Shown here piece after piece: positions 1-9,509 of a stretch of 38,975 nt of DNA (positions are counted from its first letter, which is position 1; each line of letters starts with the position of its first letter). Origin of the DNA: an uncultured Gammaproteobacteria bacterium (GTDB taxonomy: Bacteria; Pseudomonadota; Gammaproteobacteria; Poriferisulfidales; GCA-002705445). Where the stretch lies: assembly GCA_913050095.1 (NCBI GenBank), contig CAJXAV010000010.1:1-38975 (forward strand), read 5' to 3'. A model generated the notes under the pieces. That model searched no databases. It had not been told where the DNA came from and saw only the letters and a list, made by a program, of their open reading frames with translations. Made by a program: the position numbers and the translations under genes.

Positions 1-64
1 TCGAAAGAAATACTCTTGCTGTAGATTCTTTTCTTCTTCCTGTTGAGTAAAAAACATTATCCAT
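1..64 (-). CDS. rpsI: 30S ribosomal protein S9, N-terminal fragment (window edge)
   Basis: Small-subunit ribosomal protein at the decoding side of the 30S subunit. Only the first 21 codons lie in the window. The minus-strand reading from an ATG at 64 gives MDNVFYSTGRRKESTARVFL, which carries the S9 N-terminal signature (YxTGRRKxxxARVFL). The start follows the rplM stop by 2 bases, and rplM-rpsI is the near-universal order in bacteria. The gene is cut by the window edge, not truncated in nature as far as can be seen. Confidence 0.93.
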   Translation of the reverse strand, partial: MDNVFYSTGRRKESTARVFLS

Positions 65-66
65 CT

Positions 67-501
67 TTATATTTCCTTGGCTATTGGTTTTTGTGCATGA
101 TGATTATGTTCTGAACCTTTATAAACATGAAGTTTTTTAATCATTGCACTTCCTAATCTATTTTTTGGCATCATTCCTTTTACAGCTTTTTCAATAATAC
201 TTTCAGGCTTTTTTGCTTGGAGCTTAGCGAAATTTGTTGATTTTAAATTTCCAATATATCCAGTATGTCTGTAGTACATTTTATCTTCAAATTTATTTCC
301 TGTAACCCTTACTTTTTCAGCATTAATTACAACAACATGATCTCCTGTATCGCAATGTGGAGTATAACAAGGTTTATTCTTACCTCGCAAAGTATCAGCT
401 ATTTCTGTTGAAAGACGTCCAAGGACTTTATCAGTTGCATCAATTACATACCAATTTCTCTCAACTGTCTCTTTCTTAGCGCTAATTGTTGTTTTTGTCA
501 T
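67..501 (-). CDS. rplM: 50S ribosomal protein L13
   Basis: Large-subunit protein that binds 23S rRNA early in assembly. The 144-residue product keeps the L13 landmarks in order: [19 protein letters not shown] near the N-terminus, [49 protein letters not shown], and the C-terminal [14 protein letters not shown] start it at the ATG at 501, the second of two adjacent ATG codons (504 and 501). An upstream extension to 540 would add a tail not seen in the family, and the usual length is about 142 residues. A purine-rich GAAAGAG lies upstream of the start. Co-transcribed with rpsI. Confidence 0.97.
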   Translation of the reverse strand: MTKTTISAKKETVERNWYVIDATDKVLGRLSTEIADTLRGKNKPCYTPHCDTGDHVVVINAEKVRVTGNKFEDKMYYRHTGYIGNLKSTNFAKLQAKKPESIIEKAVKGMMPKNRLGSAMIKKLHVYKGSEHNHHAQKPIAKEI

Positions 502-583
502 CATAATATTTACTCTTTCAAGGATGTGAATAATACCCAAGAATCATGATATATACAACTTATAATCTTTATTTATAAGGGTT

Positions 584-1240
584 TTATGTTAATTTTTCGA
601 TATTAGCTGTTATTTGTGACTGTATGTCGTCAATACCGCCTATTCCGTTAATTTCTATATAGCTGCATGATTTATTGTTAGTCGATAAATTTTTGTAAAA
701 CTCGACTAATGGGTAAGTTTGCTCGTGATATATAGTTAGTCTCTTTTTTACTGTTTCTTCATTATCATCAGGTCTTTGAATTAAAGCCTCGCTGGTTTCG
801 TCATCCAAACCCTCTTGTTTAGGTGGGTTATGAGTAATATGATACGTTCTTCCAGAGGCTGAATGAACTCTCCTACCGCTCATTCTTTTAACAATTTCAT
901 CATCATCAACCATAATTTCAATTACACAATCAATTTCCACGCCTCTATTTTTAAGAGCGGTAGCTTGGTCTAAAGTTCTTGGAAATCCATCAAATAAAAA
1001 GCCATTACAACAATCATTCTCTGTTATTCTATCTTTTACTAAGTCTAGTATTAGATCATCAGGAACAAGTTCGCCTTTTTCCATTATGTCTTTTGCTTTT
1101 AAACCAAGATCCGATTTATTAGCTACAGCTGCTCTAAGCATATCGCCAGTAGATATCTGTGGAATATTTAAATGTTCAGAAATAAATTGTGCTTGTGTGC
1201 CTTTACCAGCTCCCGGAGCACCTAGTAAGATAATCTTCAT
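584..1240 (-). CDS. adk: Adenylate kinase
   Basis: Catalyses ATP + AMP to 2 ADP in the cytoplasm and sets the adenylate balance. At 218 residues it is a long-form enzyme. It begins with the P-loop [10 protein letters not shown] (residues 7-16), followed by the AMP-binding STGDMLR and GFPRT segments. The LID begins at GRRVH around residue 122 and continues through [15 protein letters not shown] and [16 protein letters not shown], as in the E. coli type without zinc cysteines. It lies upstream of rplM on the same strand, 82 bases from that gene's start, and is divergent from the phosphofructokinase gene across a 181-base gap. Confidence 0.97.
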   Translation of the reverse strand: MKIILLGAPGAGKGTQAQFISEHLNIPQISTGDMLRAAVANKSDLGLKAKDIMEKGELVPDDLILDLVKDRITENDCCNGFLFDGFPRTLDQATALKNRGVEIDCVIEIMVDDDEIVKRMSGRRVHSASGRTYHITHNPPKQEGLDDETSEALIQRPDDNEETVKKRLTIYHEQTYPLVEFYKNLSTNNKSCSYIEINGIGGIDDIQSQITANIEKLT

Positions 1241-1421
1241 GCGAAGTCCCCTTAATTGTGATTTTTATTATTTTTAATAAATCCAATATAACCTCACGAT
1301 TATTAATTATCAAATAAGTAACTTGTATAAACCTATAAAAAACATCGAGCGAGTTTGCTTTCAACGTCATTTTACTATGCTAAAATGTCATTATAATTAA
1401 AATATAATCTTAATTGTTATT

Positions 1422-2675
1422 ATGAAAAATAAAAAAAAGAATGCTTTTTATGCTCAGTCTGGGGGAGTAACTTCTGTTATAAATGCGAGCGCATGTGGTG
1501 TTATAGAATCTGCAAGAAAACATAAAAAATTTATTAATAGGCTTTATGCTGGAAAAAATGGGATATTGGGAGCTATTAATCAAGATTTAATAGATACATC
1601 TTATGAAAGCAAGTCTGCCATAGCAAAACTAAAATATACTCCAGGTGGCATTTTTGGGTCTTGCAGATATAAACTTGAAGATTATAAGAAAAACGAGAAT
1701 GATTACGAGAAACTTGTAAAAGTTTTCAAAGCTCATGATATTGGTTATTTTTTTTATAATGGTGGTGGTGATTCCCAAGATACAACTAATAAAATTTCAG
1801 AGTATTGTTTAAAAAAAGGATTAGATATTAAATGTATTGGAATTCCAAAAACAGTCGATAACGATCTCCCTCTAACAGACTGTTCACCTGGTTTTGGTTC
1901 TGTAGGAAAGTATACGGCCATATCAACCTTGGAGGCAGGTCTGGATGTGAAGTCAATGTGCGAGACATCAACTAAAGTTTTTATTTTAGAAGTAATGGGA
2001 AGACATGCTGGTTGGATTGCTGCATCATCTGCACTGGCAAGCGACACAAGACATAGCCCGCCACATATTATCTTATTTCCAGAAGTAGTTTTTAATGAAA
2101 AATTATTTTTAACTAAAGTTAAAGAAACAATATCAAAGTATGGCTACTGCGTTGTAGTAGCTTCAGAAGGAACGAAAAATAAAAATGGAAAATTTTTGTC
2201 AGATAGTGGCATTAAAGATGCTTTTGGGCATGCACAATTAGGTGGTGTTGCGCCTTATCTTTCAGAACTAATAAAGAATAAAAACAGCTTCAAATGTCAT
2301 TGGGCTGTCGCTGATTATCTTCAAAGGTCTGCAAGACACATAGCTTCAAAAACTGACGTAGAACAAGCATATGCTTTAGGATCTTATGCGGTGGATTTGG
2401 CAGTAGCTGGGAAAAACGCTGTAATGACAAGTATTAATAGAGTTTCAAATAAACCATATAAATGGAAGTTAACAACTGTACCCCTCAAAAAAGTCGCAAA
2501 TATAGAAAAAAAGATGCCAAAGAATTTTATAAGTGCAGATGGATATCATATTACTAGCGCGTGCAGAAAATATATGGCTCCACTAATAGACGGGGAAGAT
2601 TTTCCATCTTATAAAAATGGGTTACCTGAATACACGTCTTTCAAAAACAAAAAAGTAAAAAAAATAAAAATATAG
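1422..2675 (+). CDS. 6-phosphofructokinase, pyrophosphate-dependent type
   Basis: Phosphorylates fructose 6-phosphate at C1, probably using PPi rather than ATP, which would make the step reversible. The 417-residue protein has the PFK N-terminal AQSGGVTSVIN, a donor-site GGGDS (residues 114-118, with Asp117 where ATP enzymes have Gly), PKTVDND (142-148, with Lys143 where ATP enzymes have Gly), and the substrate motif MGRHAGW. The Asp/Lys pair is the established marker of PPi use in this family; choice of donor is inferred from it. It is the first gene of the long plus-strand train, with cmoA 4 bases downstream. AT-rich promoter-like sequence lies between it and adk, but I cannot pick one -35/-10 pair with confidence. 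Confidence 0.9.
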   Translation: MKNKKKNAFYAQSGGVTSVINASACGVIESARKHKKFINRLYAGKNGILGAINQDLIDTSYESKSAIAKLKYTPGGIFGSCRYKLEDYKKNENDYEKLVKVFKAHDIGYFFYNGGGDSQDTTNKISEYCLKKGLDIKCIGIPKTVDNDLPLTDCSPGFGSVGKYTAISTLEAGLDVKSMCETSTKVFILEVMGRHAGWIAASSALASDTRHSPPHIILFPEVVFNEKLFLTKVKETISKYGYCVVVASEGTKNKNGKFLSDSGIKDAFGHAQLGGVAPYLSELIKNKNSFKCHWAVADYLQRSARHIASKTDVEQAYALGSYAVDLAVAGKNAVMTSINRVSNKPYKWKLTTVPLKKVANIEKKMPKNFISADGYHITSACRKYMAPLIDGEDFPSYKNGLPEYTSFKNKKVKKIKI

Positions 2676-2679
2676 ATAA

Positions 2680-3402
2680 ATGAAAGAGCTTAAAAAAGAT
2701 AAGTTATATAAAAAAAAATTTCCGCATAATCACAAATTTACATTTAATAATGAAGTGGCCAATGTGTTCGAAGATATGGTTAATAGATCGGTTCCTGGTT
2801 ATGATTTTTTAGTAGATAACATAGGTGTACTCTCAAAAAATTTCTATCAGGCAAATACAAATATATTTGATTTAGGATCATCATTATGTTCTTGCTCATT
2901 ATCAGCACTCGAAAAAATAGATCATTTTAATGGTAAGATATTTGCTGTTGATTCGTCAAAGGCAATGATTGATATATGTAAAAAAAATATTAATAGAGAG
3001 GAAATTAAATTTATTAATTCAGATGTCTGCGAAATAGATATAAATAATGCATCAATAGTTATTTTAAACTTAACATTGCAATTTATTGACATAAAAAAAA
3101 GAGAAAATCTTCTAAAGAAGTTATTTTTACAGTTAAATAAAAATGGTGTAATAATAATTACAGAAAAAATAACCTTGGAAAAAGAATCAGATGATATTTT
3201 CTTTAAAAAGTTTCATGATTTTTATAAAGAAAATAACGGGTACACAAAAGAAGAAATTGATAGAAAAAAAATAGCTCTTGAAAAGACTATGATAATTGAA
3301 AGCGAACAAATACATGAGAATAGGTTTTTGAATATAGGTTGTGAAAATTTTTATAAATGGTTTCAGTGCTATAACTTTGTATCATGGATATTAATAAAAT
3401 AA
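2680..3402 (+). CDS. cmoA: Carboxy-S-adenosyl-L-methionine synthase
   Basis: Converts SAM plus prephenate into carboxy-SAM, the cofactor CmoB uses on tRNA. The 240-residue class I methyltransferase-like protein closely follows E. coli CmoA: EVANVFEDMVNRSVPGYD, the SAM loop FDLGSSLCSCSLS, AVDSSKAMIDICKKNI, VILNLTLQFID, and the C-terminal EN(F)YKWFQCYNF segment. The SAM loop reads DLGSSL where E. coli has DLGCSL. The ATG lies 4 bases after the phosphofructokinase stop, and the 3' end overlaps cmoB by 19 bases, which fits translational coupling of the two steps. Confidence 0.95.
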   Translation: MKELKKDKLYKKKFPHNHKFTFNNEVANVFEDMVNRSVPGYDFLVDNIGVLSKNFYQANTNIFDLGSSLCSCSLSALEKIDHFNGKIFAVDSSKAMIDICKKNINREEIKFINSDVCEIDINNASIVILNLTLQFIDIKKRENLLKKLFLQLNKNGVIIITEKITLEKESDDIFFKKFHDFYKENNGYTKEEIDRKKIALEKTMIIESEQIHENRFLNIGCENFYKWFQCYNFVSWILIK

Positions 3403-4373
3403 ATATATTATCTTATATTAAAAATAAAAATTTATACTCAAGAGAAACTTTTAAAGAGTATGATTCTCTTTTTCAAATATTTTTGGAGAATGAAAAATTT
3501 TGCAATCACGGAAATTTAAAAAAATGGAAAGATATATTAAATTTACTCCCTGACTCTAACTCTAATTATACGGACTATTCTGGCTCTCATATTGAACTTG
3601 GTGAAAAATCTTCACTTGGAAGCGATGACAAAAAAAAATTGCAAGACTTACTTTTAAATCTAAGCCCTTGGAGAAAAGGCCCTTTTAATATTTGTGGTGT
3701 CAACGTTGACTCAGAATGGAGGTCTGATTACAAATGGGAAAGACTAAAAAGTTTCTTACCAAACATAACTAATATGAGAGTGGGCGACTTAGGATGCAGT
3801 AATGGCTATTACAGTTATAAATTGTTAGGTCTAAATCCTGAATTAGTCGTAGGTATGGATAAAACTGCTTTATATGTATTTCAGTTCCTAGCAACAAAAC
3901 ATTTTGCAAAGCAAATCCAAAAATTATTAATATTACCTTGCTCAGCAGAAGAATTTGATTCAAAGAATATGGATTTTAATCTTATACTTTCGATGGGAAT
4001 ATTATACCACACAAAAGATTATGCTAAGCACATGGAAGCAGTTAAAAAATTAATGAAAAAAAATGGCTATTTAATTTTAGAGACTATTATTTCATCCTCA
4101 AAAAAAAATATAAATATCGATAAAGGCCAAACTTATGCTGGAATGAAAAATATAGGGACCATCTTTGGCAAAGATAATCTAATCAAAATTTTAAAAAATA
4201 AAGGTTTTCACAATATAGAGTGTGTTAATGAAAGTTTTACATCTTCAATCGAGCAAAGAACTACAAAATGGATGCAAGGAAGGAGTTTAAAAGATTTTTT
4301 ATTACCAAATGGAAATACAATTGAAGGGTACCCCCCAGTTTGTAGAGCTATATTTGTAGCTCAAAAAAAATGA
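3384..4373 (+). CDS. cmoB: tRNA U34 carboxymethyltransferase
   Basis: Transfers the carboxymethyl group of carboxy-SAM to 5-hydroxyuridine 34 of tRNAs, making the cmo5U wobble base. The 329-residue protein (E. coli about 323) has the family-specific WRKGPFNICGVNVDSEWRSD segment at about residues 95-114, followed by a Rossmann core with VGDLGCSNGYYSYKLL and LSMGILYHTKDYAKH, and a C-terminal RSLKDFLLPNGNTIEGYPPV. The start lies inside the cmoA 3' end. The pair is followed closely by metK and ahcY, placing SAM consumers next to SAM supply and SAH removal. Confidence 0.95.
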   Translation: MDINKINILSYIKNKNLYSRETFKEYDSLFQIFLENEKFCNHGNLKKWKDILNLLPDSNSNYTDYSGSHIELGEKSSLGSDDKKKLQDLLLNLSPWRKGPFNICGVNVDSEWRSDYKWERLKSFLPNITNMRVGDLGCSNGYYSYKLLGLNPELVVGMDKTALYVFQFLATKHFAKQIQKLLILPCSAEEFDSKNMDFNLILSMGILYHTKDYAKHMEAVKKLMKKNGYLILETIISSSKKNINIDKGQTYAGMKNIGTIFGKDNLIKILKNKGFHNIECVNESFTSSIEQRTTKWMQGRSLKDFLLPNGNTIEGYPPVCRAIFVAQKK

Positions 4374-4412
4374 TTGTGATACTATTTGCTTAAAATCAAT
4401 TTAGGAAAAATC

Positions 4413-5579
4413 ATGGCAGAAAAAGTATTTACCTCTGAATCAGTTTCCGAAGGTCATCCAGACAAGCTTTGTGACCAAGTATCTGACGCTATATTAGATT
4501 CAGCACTTGCTGAAGATAAAAATGCGAGAGTTGCTTGTGAGACTTTAGTAAAGTCTGAAATTGGATCTTTAGGTGTGGTAGTTCTTGGCGGTGAAATTAC
4601 AACTTCTGCAAATATAAATTATGAAGACATTGTAAGAAAAACTATAAGTGAAATTGGTTATGATTCAGAAGACCTCGGTTTTGATTTTAAAACCGTAGAG
4701 TTTATAAATAAAATAGGATTACAATCTACTGATATAGCGCAAGGTGTTGATAGAGATAACAATGAGGATCAAGGCGCTGGAGACCAAGGTTTAATGTTTG
4801 GATATGCCAATAATGAAACTGATGTTTTAATGCCGGCACCAATAACTTATTCGCATAGATTAGTTCATAAGCTTGCAACTCTTAGAAAAAGTAAAGATGT
4901 TAATTGGTTGAGACCAGATGCAAAAAGCCAAATAACTTTTAAATATGACTCTGGCAAGGTTAAGTCAGTAGATACCATTGTAATATCAACCCAACATTCA
5001 CCAGATATTAGTCAAAATGAGATAAAAGATTATATTAATGATTGTGTTATTAAAGATGTAATTCCGCCTGAATATATGACAAATAAAACGATAATTCATG
5101 TCAATCCTACTGGATCATTTGAGATTGGTGGGCCAGTTGGAGATTGTGGTTTGACAGGTCGTAAAATTATAGTAGACACATATGGCGGTATGGCGAGGCA
5201 CGGAGGTGGTGCTTTTTCAGGAAAAGACCCTTCAAAAGTAGATAGGTCAGCAGCTTATGCTGCAAGATATGTAGCAAAAAACATTGTTGCAGCAGGATTA
5301 GCTGATAAATGTGAGATTCAAGTATCTTATGCGATTGGTGTTGCAAAACCGACCTCTATAAGTGTTGATACATTTGGAACGTCAAAAATTGATGAATCAA
5401 AAATTGTACATATTATTAATGAGGTTTTTGACTTGCGTCCTTGGGGTATAACCAATATGCTTAATTTATTACATCCTATATATAGAGATACTGCTTCATA
5501 TGGACATTTTGGAAGAAGCGATTTAGATCTTTCTTGGGAAAAAACAGATAAAATTGAAATAATTAAAAGTTTAATGTAA
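4413..5579 (+). CDS. metK: S-adenosylmethionine synthetase
   Basis: Makes SAM from methionine and ATP. The 388-residue protein (E. coli 384) opens with [18 protein letters not shown] and has the ATP and metal motifs [12 protein letters not shown] and [20 protein letters not shown] use the ATG at 4413 because the homologous N-terminus starts there and GGA sits just upstream; a TTG at 4386 in frame would add nine unrelated residues. Only 39 bases separate it from cmoB, too few for a SAM aptamer, so any direct SAM control here would have to act elsewhere; such an aptamer is in fact found upstream of metX. Confidence 0.97.
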   Translation: MAEKVFTSESVSEGHPDKLCDQVSDAILDSALAEDKNARVACETLVKSEIGSLGVVVLGGEITTSANINYEDIVRKTISEIGYDSEDLGFDFKTVEFINKIGLQSTDIAQGVDRDNNEDQGAGDQGLMFGYANNETDVLMPAPITYSHRLVHKLATLRKSKDVNWLRPDAKSQITFKYDSGKVKSVDTIVISTQHSPDISQNEIKDYINDCVIKDVIPPEYMTNKTIIHVNPTGSFEIGGPVGDCGLTGRKIIVDTYGGMARHGGGAFSGKDPSKVDRSAAYAARYVAKNIVAAGLADKCEIQVSYAIGVAKPTSISVDTFGTSKIDESKIVHIINEVFDLRPWGITNMLNLLHPIYRDTASYGHFGRSDLDLSWEKTDKIEIIKSLM

Positions 5580-5591
5580 CGGAGCTTAACT

Positions 5592-6902
5592 ATGAGTAAG
5601 GTAGTAGAAAAAATTGGACCAGATTACAAAATAGCAGACATTTCTCTAGCTGACTGGGGCCATAAAGAAATGAGAATTGCAGAAACAGAAATGCCTGGTT
5701 TAATGGCATTAAGAGATAAGTATAGTAATGAAAAACCTCTTGAAGGCGCAAACATTGTAGGATGTCTGCATATGACGATCCAAACAGCTGTTCTTATTGA
5801 TACTTTAGTAAGCCTTGGCGCAAGCGTTAGATGGTCTTCATGCAACATATATTCTACTCAAGATCATGCAGCAGCAGCTATTGCCGAAAAAGGAATACCA
5901 GTTTTTGCCTGGAAAGGTGAAACTGAAGAAGAATATCTATGGTGTATCGACCAAACAATAATTGGAGAACCATCATGGAAACCAAATATGATATTAGATG
6001 ACGGCGGTGATCTTACATCAATAATGCATGAGAAATACCCAGAATTATTAATGGGTGTAAAAGGGTTATCTGAAGAAACAACCACAGGTGTTCACCGTTT
6101 ATACGAGATGGTAAAAAAAGATGAGCTAAAAGTCCCAGCTTTTAATGTAAATGATTCAGTTACAAAATCTAAGTTTGATAATTTGTATGGTTGTAGAGAG
6201 TCATTAGTGGACGGAATTAAAAGAGCTACAGATGTAATGATATCCGGCAAAACAGCATTAGTTTGTGGATTTGGCGATGTCGGTAAAGGATCAGCTCAAT
6301 CTTTAAGAAATGCTGGAGCGATTGTATGGGTTACCGAAGTTGATCCCATTTGTGCATTACAGGCTGCAATGGAAGGTTTCAAAGTTGTAACAATTGAAGA
6401 TGTTATAAAAGATGTTGATATATTTGTGACAGCAACTGGAAACGCATCTGTTATTAATTATGACCATATGAGTAACATGAAAGATCAAGCCATAGTTTGC
6501 AATATCGGCCATTTTGATAATGAAATTGACGTTGAAGCAATCAAGAAATGTAAATGGGATAATATTAAAGCCCAAGTTGATCATGTTGAATTCCCAGACG
6601 GAAAAAAAATAATTTTACTAGCGGAAGGAAGACTAATTAATCTTGGATGTGCTACAGGCCACCCAAGTTATGTAATGTCAGCTTCATTTACAAATCAGGT
6701 ATTAGCTCAAATAGAATTATGGAAAAATGCCAAAGATTATAAAAATCAAGTTTATGTTCTACCAAAATTTTTAGATGAGGAAGTTGCTAGATTACATTTA
6801 GAAAAAGTTGGTGCAAAGTTAACAAAATTAACAAAGGAACAAGCCGATTACATTAGTGTAGAACAAGACGGACCTTATAAAAACGACACATATAGATATT
6901 AA
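5592..6902 (+). CDS. ahcY: Adenosylhomocysteinase (SAH hydrolase)
   Basis: Splits S-adenosylhomocysteine into adenosine and homocysteine using tightly bound NAD, relieving product inhibition of methyltransferases. The 436-residue protein has [15 protein letters not shown] at the N-terminus, the substrate segments [16 protein letters not shown] and [15 protein letters not shown], the NAD fold [12 protein letters not shown] at about 217, and the C-terminal dyad [10 protein letters not shown] good ribosome site (GGAG) precedes the ATG, 12 bases after metK. The metK-ahcY pair closes the SAM cycle. No SAH riboswitch can fit in the spacer. Confidence 0.97.
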   Translation: MSKVVEKIGPDYKIADISLADWGHKEMRIAETEMPGLMALRDKYSNEKPLEGANIVGCLHMTIQTAVLIDTLVSLGASVRWSSCNIYSTQDHAAAAIAEKGIPVFAWKGETEEEYLWCIDQTIIGEPSWKPNMILDDGGDLTSIMHEKYPELLMGVKGLSEETTTGVHRLYEMVKKDELKVPAFNVNDSVTKSKFDNLYGCRESLVDGIKRATDVMISGKTALVCGFGDVGKGSAQSLRNAGAIVWVTEVDPICALQAAMEGFKVVTIEDVIKDVDIFVTATGNASVINYDHMSNMKDQAIVCNIGHFDNEIDVEAIKKCKWDNIKAQVDHVEFPDGKKIILLAEGRLINLGCATGHPSYVMSASFTNQVLAQIELWKNAKDYKNQVYVLPKFLDEEVARLHLEKVGAKLTKLTKEQADYISVEQDGPYKNDTYRY

Positions 6903-6909
6903 ATAAATT

Positions 6910-7647
6910 GTGCGAACTATTCGATTATATACCGAAGAACCAATGCAAGTTGGTGATTCGGTTTCTCTAAATAAAAATTCACATCATTATCTTTCCAAAG
7001 TACTAAGAGTAAAAAAAGACCAGCAAGTCATATTATTTAATGGCTCTGGTAATAATTATTATGGCAATGTAAAAAGTTTTACAAATAAAAGTTTTAATAT
7101 TCTTATAGAAAAAAAAATATTTATTGAAGATAAAAGTTCTAACTTGGAAGTTGCTTTTAGTATATGCAAAAATCCCTGCTCAGATTTAATTATACAAAAA
7201 TTAACCGAGCTTGGAGTTAAATCAGTACAACCATTAATTTCAACAAACTCAATTTTCAGTAAAAGAAAGATAGATTACGATAAAAAAAAATTACATTGGA
7301 AAAATATTTCAATAAGTGCTAGCGAACAATCAGAACGAAGTTATTTACCAAATATAAAAAGTATAATATCTTTTCAAGACTACCTTGAAAATTGCTTATT
7401 TGATCAAAAAATTATTTTAGATACAAGAACAGAAAAAATGTTAACAAGCATTCATACTAAGCATAATAAATCTTGCACCTTATTAGTTGGACCTGAAGGA
7501 GACTTTACGAATGAGGAATATGAGTATGCCAAAAAGTTAGATTTTTCATCTGTAAGTTTAGGTGATAATATTTTAAGAGTTGAAACAGCTGCAATATCAG
7601 CATTTTCATATTTAAATTTAATGAGAAATAGTAAAAATAATGCGTAA
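6910..7647 (+). CDS. rsmE: 16S rRNA (uracil1498-N3)-methyltransferase
   Basis: SPOUT-class methyltransferase that makes m3U1498 in 16S rRNA. The 245-residue protein has the N-terminal PUA-like segment NSHHYLSKVLRVKKDQQVI, the KLTELGVKSVQPL turn, SEQSERSYLP, and the SAM-binding knot LLVGPEGDFTNEE ... SLGDNILRVETAA. The start is a GTG, 7 bases after ahcY. The 3' end overlaps gshB by 8 bases; rsmE-gshB is a conserved gammaproteobacterial neighbourhood. Confidence 0.93.
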   Translation: MRTIRLYTEEPMQVGDSVSLNKNSHHYLSKVLRVKKDQQVILFNGSGNNYYGNVKSFTNKSFNILIEKKIFIEDKSSNLEVAFSICKNPCSDLIIQKLTELGVKSVQPLISTNSIFSKRKIDYDKKKLHWKNISISASEQSERSYLPNIKSIISFQDYLENCLFDQKIILDTRTEKMLTSIHTKHNKSCTLLVGPEGDFTNEEYEYAKKLDFSSVSLGDNILRVETAAISAFSYLNLMRNSKNNA

Positions 7648-8575
7648 AAAAGTTCTGGTAATAATGAATTCAATAGAAACTATTGATATTTCAAAAGATA
7701 GTACCTACCAACTTATGGTTGCCGCTCAGAAAATGGGACATGATTTATATTATGTAATGCCTGGGTCATTAAGTATAAGCTCTTCTAGCGCGAAAGGACA
7801 TATTGGAAATATAAAATTATATGAAAATAAAGAAGATTTTTACGAGATCTCAAATATATCAGAATCAATAATTAAAAAATTTGATTATGTTTTAATGAGA
7901 TTAGATCCCCCAGTAGATGATAATTATATGTATATAACTTATATTTTAGATATCATACAAAAAAATAATATAAAAGTAATAAACCCTGGTAATTCTATAA
8001 GAAACAATAACGAAAAATTAATAACATTAAATTTTCCAAAACATATACCTGAGACAATAGTAACTTGCAGTACAAAAGAACTAAAAAATTTTTTACTTAA
8101 ATATAAAAAAATAATTTTAAAACCATTGAATTTAATGGGAGGAAGGTCAATATATCTTTTAGATGAAAATGATAAAAATGCTAACGTAATTTTTGAGGAT
8201 ATGACAAAATTAGACAGCAAATACATAATGGCGCAAGAATATTTGCCTGAGTCAGAAAAAGGCGACAAAAGAATTATTATTATTAACGGAAAAGTTTTTA
8301 AAGAAGCGGTTATTAGAGTTCCTTCATCTGATGATCATAGAGGAAACATTGCTTCAGGAGGAACTATAAGAAAATATATTTTAAATAAAAAAGAAATTTC
8401 TATTTGTGAAGAAGTAGCTTTGTACTTAAAAAAAGAAAGAATAATATTTGCTGGCATAGATATGATCGGGGAAAAAATAACGGAAGTTAATATTACTTCT
8501 CCTACATGCATTGCTGAAATAAATAAATTTCATAATTTAAATTTAGGAGAAATATTTTGGAAAGAGGTTCTATGA
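7640..8575 (+). CDS. gshB: Glutathione synthetase
   Basis: ATP-grasp ligase joining gamma-glutamylcysteine to glycine, the second step of glutathione synthesis. The 311-residue product (E. coli 316) has VLMRLDPPVDDNYMYITYIL, FPKHIPETIV, the ATP-grasp lysine strand KKIILKPLNLMGGRSIY, EYLPESEKGDKRIII, HRGNIASGG, and VNITSPTCIAEIN near the C-terminus. It overlaps rsmE by 8 bases and ruvX by 4 (ATGA). The usual neighbour yqgE (algH), which sits between gshB and ruvX in E. coli and Pseudomonas, is absent. Confidence 0.95.
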   Translation: MRKKVLVIMNSIETIDISKDSTYQLMVAAQKMGHDLYYVMPGSLSISSSSAKGHIGNIKLYENKEDFYEISNISESIIKKFDYVLMRLDPPVDDNYMYITYILDIIQKNNIKVINPGNSIRNNNEKLITLNFPKHIPETIVTCSTKELKNFLLKYKKIILKPLNLMGGRSIYLLDENDKNANVIFEDMTKLDSKYIMAQEYLPESEKGDKRIIIINGKVFKEAVIRVPSSDDHRGNIASGGTIRKYILNKKEISICEEVALYLKKERIIFAGIDMIGEKITEVNITSPTCIAEINKFHNLNLGEIFWKEVL

Positions 8576-9030
8576 GTGATATCAAAATTCTTGCTATTGA
8601 TTTTGGTGAAAGAAGAATAGGGCTTGCCATTGGTGATTTAGAAAATAAAATTGCTACACCGCTAAAAACTATAAAAAATATTAGTTACGAAAGTATACTC
8701 AAAGAAATATCTTTAATTGTGGAAGAATGGGAAATAAATCAAATAGTAATAGGTATTCCAGAATCATATCCAGACCAAAATATAAATAAACAAATTACAA
8801 ATTTTAGTAAAATTCTCAGAAAAAAATTAAAAATAGATGTTATTTTATTCAATGAAGATTTTTCATCAAATTATGCTCAATCGGACCTAGCTAGCCAAAT
8901 GAAGGCAGGTAGAAAAAAAAAGATAAATAAGGAAGAAATAGATAGAATTGCTGCCACAATAATATTACAATCTTATTTTGAAAATGAAATATTCAAAAGA
9001 GCAAACACAGGCATTACTTCTAAAGATTGA
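8572..9030 (+). CDS. ruvX: Putative pre-16S rRNA nuclease / Holliday-junction resolvase-like protein YqgF
   Basis: RNase H-fold nuclease implicated in trimming the 5' end of pre-16S rRNA and formerly called a Holliday-junction resolvase. The 152-residue protein begins MSDIKILAIDFGERRIGLAI, with the first catalytic Asp in AIDFG, then IVIGIPESYPD, FNEDFSS (second acidic site) and EIDRIAATIILQSY (the last Asp). The start at 8572 shares an ATGA with the gshB stop and has AAAGAGG just upstream; a longer form from 8557 is less likely. Its 3' end overlaps pyrR by 47 bases. Confidence 0.92.
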   Translation: MSDIKILAIDFGERRIGLAIGDLENKIATPLKTIKNISYESILKEISLIVEEWEINQIVIGIPESYPDQNINKQITNFSKILRKKLKIDVILFNEDFSSNYAQSDLASQMKAGRKKKINKEEIDRIAATIILQSYFENEIFKRANTGITSKD

Positions 9031-9496
9031 GAATTCTCTAAGGGAATATCTATCAAAAAATAAAATCCAAAATCCAATTATTATCGGTGTCCATACTGGT
9101 GGAACATGGATTGCCGACTGGCTCCAATGCAAATTAGGATATGAAGGCAAAGCGGCATCTTTAAATATAAGTTTTTACAGAGATGACTTTAGTAGAGCCG
9201 GGGTTAACCCAAGAGTAGAGCCAACTGAAATGCCAGTATCAATTGATGATAAACATATAATTTTAGTTGACGATGTGCTTTTTACTGGGAGAACAACAAG
9301 AGCCGCTATAAATGAAATATTTGATTTTGGAAGACCTCTTACAGTCACATTGGTTGTTTTGATAGAAAGAAATGGTAAAGAGCTTCCTATATCTGCAGAT
9401 ATTGTTGGGGAAAAAATGCAACTTGAGAATAATAAGAATGTAAAATTACTGGGGCCTGACCCACTAATAATAGAAATAATTGATAAAGATCATTAA
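8984..9496 (+). CDS. pyrR: PyrR-type regulator / uracil phosphoribosyltransferase
   Basis: Type I phosphoribosyltransferase-fold protein that in other bacteria regulates pyr genes and may have uracil phosphoribosyltransferase activity. About 170 residues, with IGVHTGGTWIADWL, SFYRDDFSRAGVNPRVEPTEMP, and the PRPP loop IILVDDVLFTGRTTRA, all typical of Pseudomonas-like PyrR. I prefer the ATG at 8984; a TTG at 8978 gives two more residues. It overlaps ruvX by 47 bases and is 13 bases from pyrB. I see no PyrR-style attenuator hairpin in that 13-base space, so the mode of regulation here is open. Confidence 0.9.
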   Translation: MKYSKEQTQALLLKIENSLREYLSKNKIQNPIIIGVHTGGTWIADWLQCKLGYEGKAASLNISFYRDDFSRAGVNPRVEPTEMPVSIDDKHIILVDDVLFTGRTTRAAINEIFDFGRPLTVTLVVLIERNGKELPISADIVGEKMQLENNKNVKLLGPDPLIIEIIDKDH

Positions 9497-9509
9497 GAGG
9501 TAAATAAAT

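Noticed and set aside
1754-2047. Antisense ORF of 97 codons inside the phosphofructokinase gene, and similar ORFs opposite other genes
   Set aside because: They shadow strongly conserved coding sequence on the other strand, have no recognisable domains, and lack ribosome sites.
4374-4412. SAM riboswitch upstream of metK
   Set aside because: Only 39 bases separate cmoB and metK and no aptamer motifs are present.
5580-5591. SAH riboswitch upstream of ahcY
   Set aside because: The gap is 12 bases, filled by the ribosome-binding site.
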